Assembly (NCBI RefSeq): GCF_026262505.1
Contig: NC_067205.1
Coordinates: 23,159,585 to 23,223,584 of the forward strand
Source of the DNA: Trichomonas vaginalis G3
Taxonomy: Eukaryota; Parabasalia; Trichomonadida; Trichomonadidae
Direction: 5' to 3'
DNA: 64,000 nucleotides
The notes under the pieces are model-generated. The model was not told the origin of the DNA. It saw only the letters and a list, made by a program, of their open reading frames with translations, and did not search any database. Shown here piece after piece: positions 63,807 to 64,000 of this stretch. A program made the translations under genes and the position numbers. Every line of letters begins with the position of its first letter. The stretch's first letter is position 1.

Positions 63807-64000
63807 TTATTTAAGAAACATTATAAAAATGGAAAAGTATGAGAAATGTTGAAAAGAATAGAAAAAATTACATGAGAGTTGAACAGTGTATAGGAGAGTA
63901 ATAGCGATAGTACCATGGCCGGTGTGGCCTGTTTCTTTGTAGCCATATGAAGAAGAGAATTCACTAAGATAGTCTTTAACTTTAACATCTGTGAAATAAA
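63807..64000 (-). pseudogene. 3' end of glycine-rich gene copy A, right arm (cut by window edge)
   Basis: This is the mirror of 5843-6036, with stop TAA at 63807-63809 and the same hydrophobic aromatic C-terminus. Its presence shows that the inverted repeat continues beyond the window, so a further GPD copy is expected just outside. Confidence 0.7.

Larger units (their letters stand above)
50401..64000. repeat. Right arm of the giant inverted repeat
   Basis: This is the reverse complement of 5843-19461, starting exactly at the base that pairs with the last base before the N run and continuing to the window end. Gene order is mirrored: PDI-like, CFAP77-like, glycine-rich B, GPD, Cys-rich 2, coiled coil, Cys-rich 1, glycine-rich A. 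Differences are mostly one- or two-base indels. Confidence 0.97.

Noticed and set aside
1-64000. tRNA, rRNA or other structured RNA genes
   Set aside because: I looked for T-arm-like GGTTCGANTCC boxes and long GC-rich conserved blocks and found none convincing. A covariance-model scan was not possible here.

Overview
The window looks like a nuclear chromosome segment of a trichomonad (Parabasalia, Trichomonas/Tritrichomonas-like). It has AT-rich intergenic DNA, no recognisable introns, and a TCATTTTT initiator about 11 bases before ATG in the glycerol-3-phosphate dehydrogenase (GPD) genes. Many stop codons are overlapped by a TAAA poly(A)-like motif. It also carries DUF3447-type ankyrin proteins, giant Bap-like surface proteins and Maverick/Polinton debris. 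The species cannot be named from the sequence alone.

Layout. (1) 1-5 kb: a possible gene tail, a 47-bp tandem array, and a head-to-head pair of identical GPD genes forming a small palindrome with a 164-bp spacer. (2) 5-19.4 kb: a 5'-truncated glycine-rich gene, two paralogous cysteine-rich multi-pass membrane protein genes, a coiled-coil gene, a second GPD plus glycine-rich unit, a frameshifted CFAP77-like gene and a degenerate protein-disulfide-isomerase-like gene. (3) A run of exactly 100 N at 19462-19561. (4) 19.6-50.4 kb, unique DNA: virus-like fragments, a 37-bp minisatellite inside a broken ankyrin gene, and fragments of a tubulin-tyrosine-ligase-like gene and an SLC35F6-like transporter. 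Then follow minus-strand genes: a type II membrane protein, an ankyrin protein, two related type I surface proteins, an acid-sphingomyelinase-like phosphoesterase and a 2082-residue Bap-like adhesin. A Polinton remnant sits at about 38.5-40.3 kb. (5) 50.4-64 kb: region 2 repeated in inverted order and orientation at very high identity, running off the window end.

The dominant structure is therefore a giant inverted repeat (arms at least 13.6 kb, centre about 31 kb). One inner edge coincides with the scaffold gap, so real palindromic duplication and misassembly both remain possible. Several right-arm genes differ from the left arm by one- or two-base deletions.

Functionally, the GPD copies point to amplified glycerol-3-phosphate/glycerol metabolism. 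The central region is enriched in cell-surface proteins with signal peptides, one membrane anchor and short tails. The most unusual small-scale signals are TIR-like inverted repeats around an intact ankyrin gene, and a cluster of GC-rich triloop hairpins, two of them perfect 35-bp palindromes, next to it.
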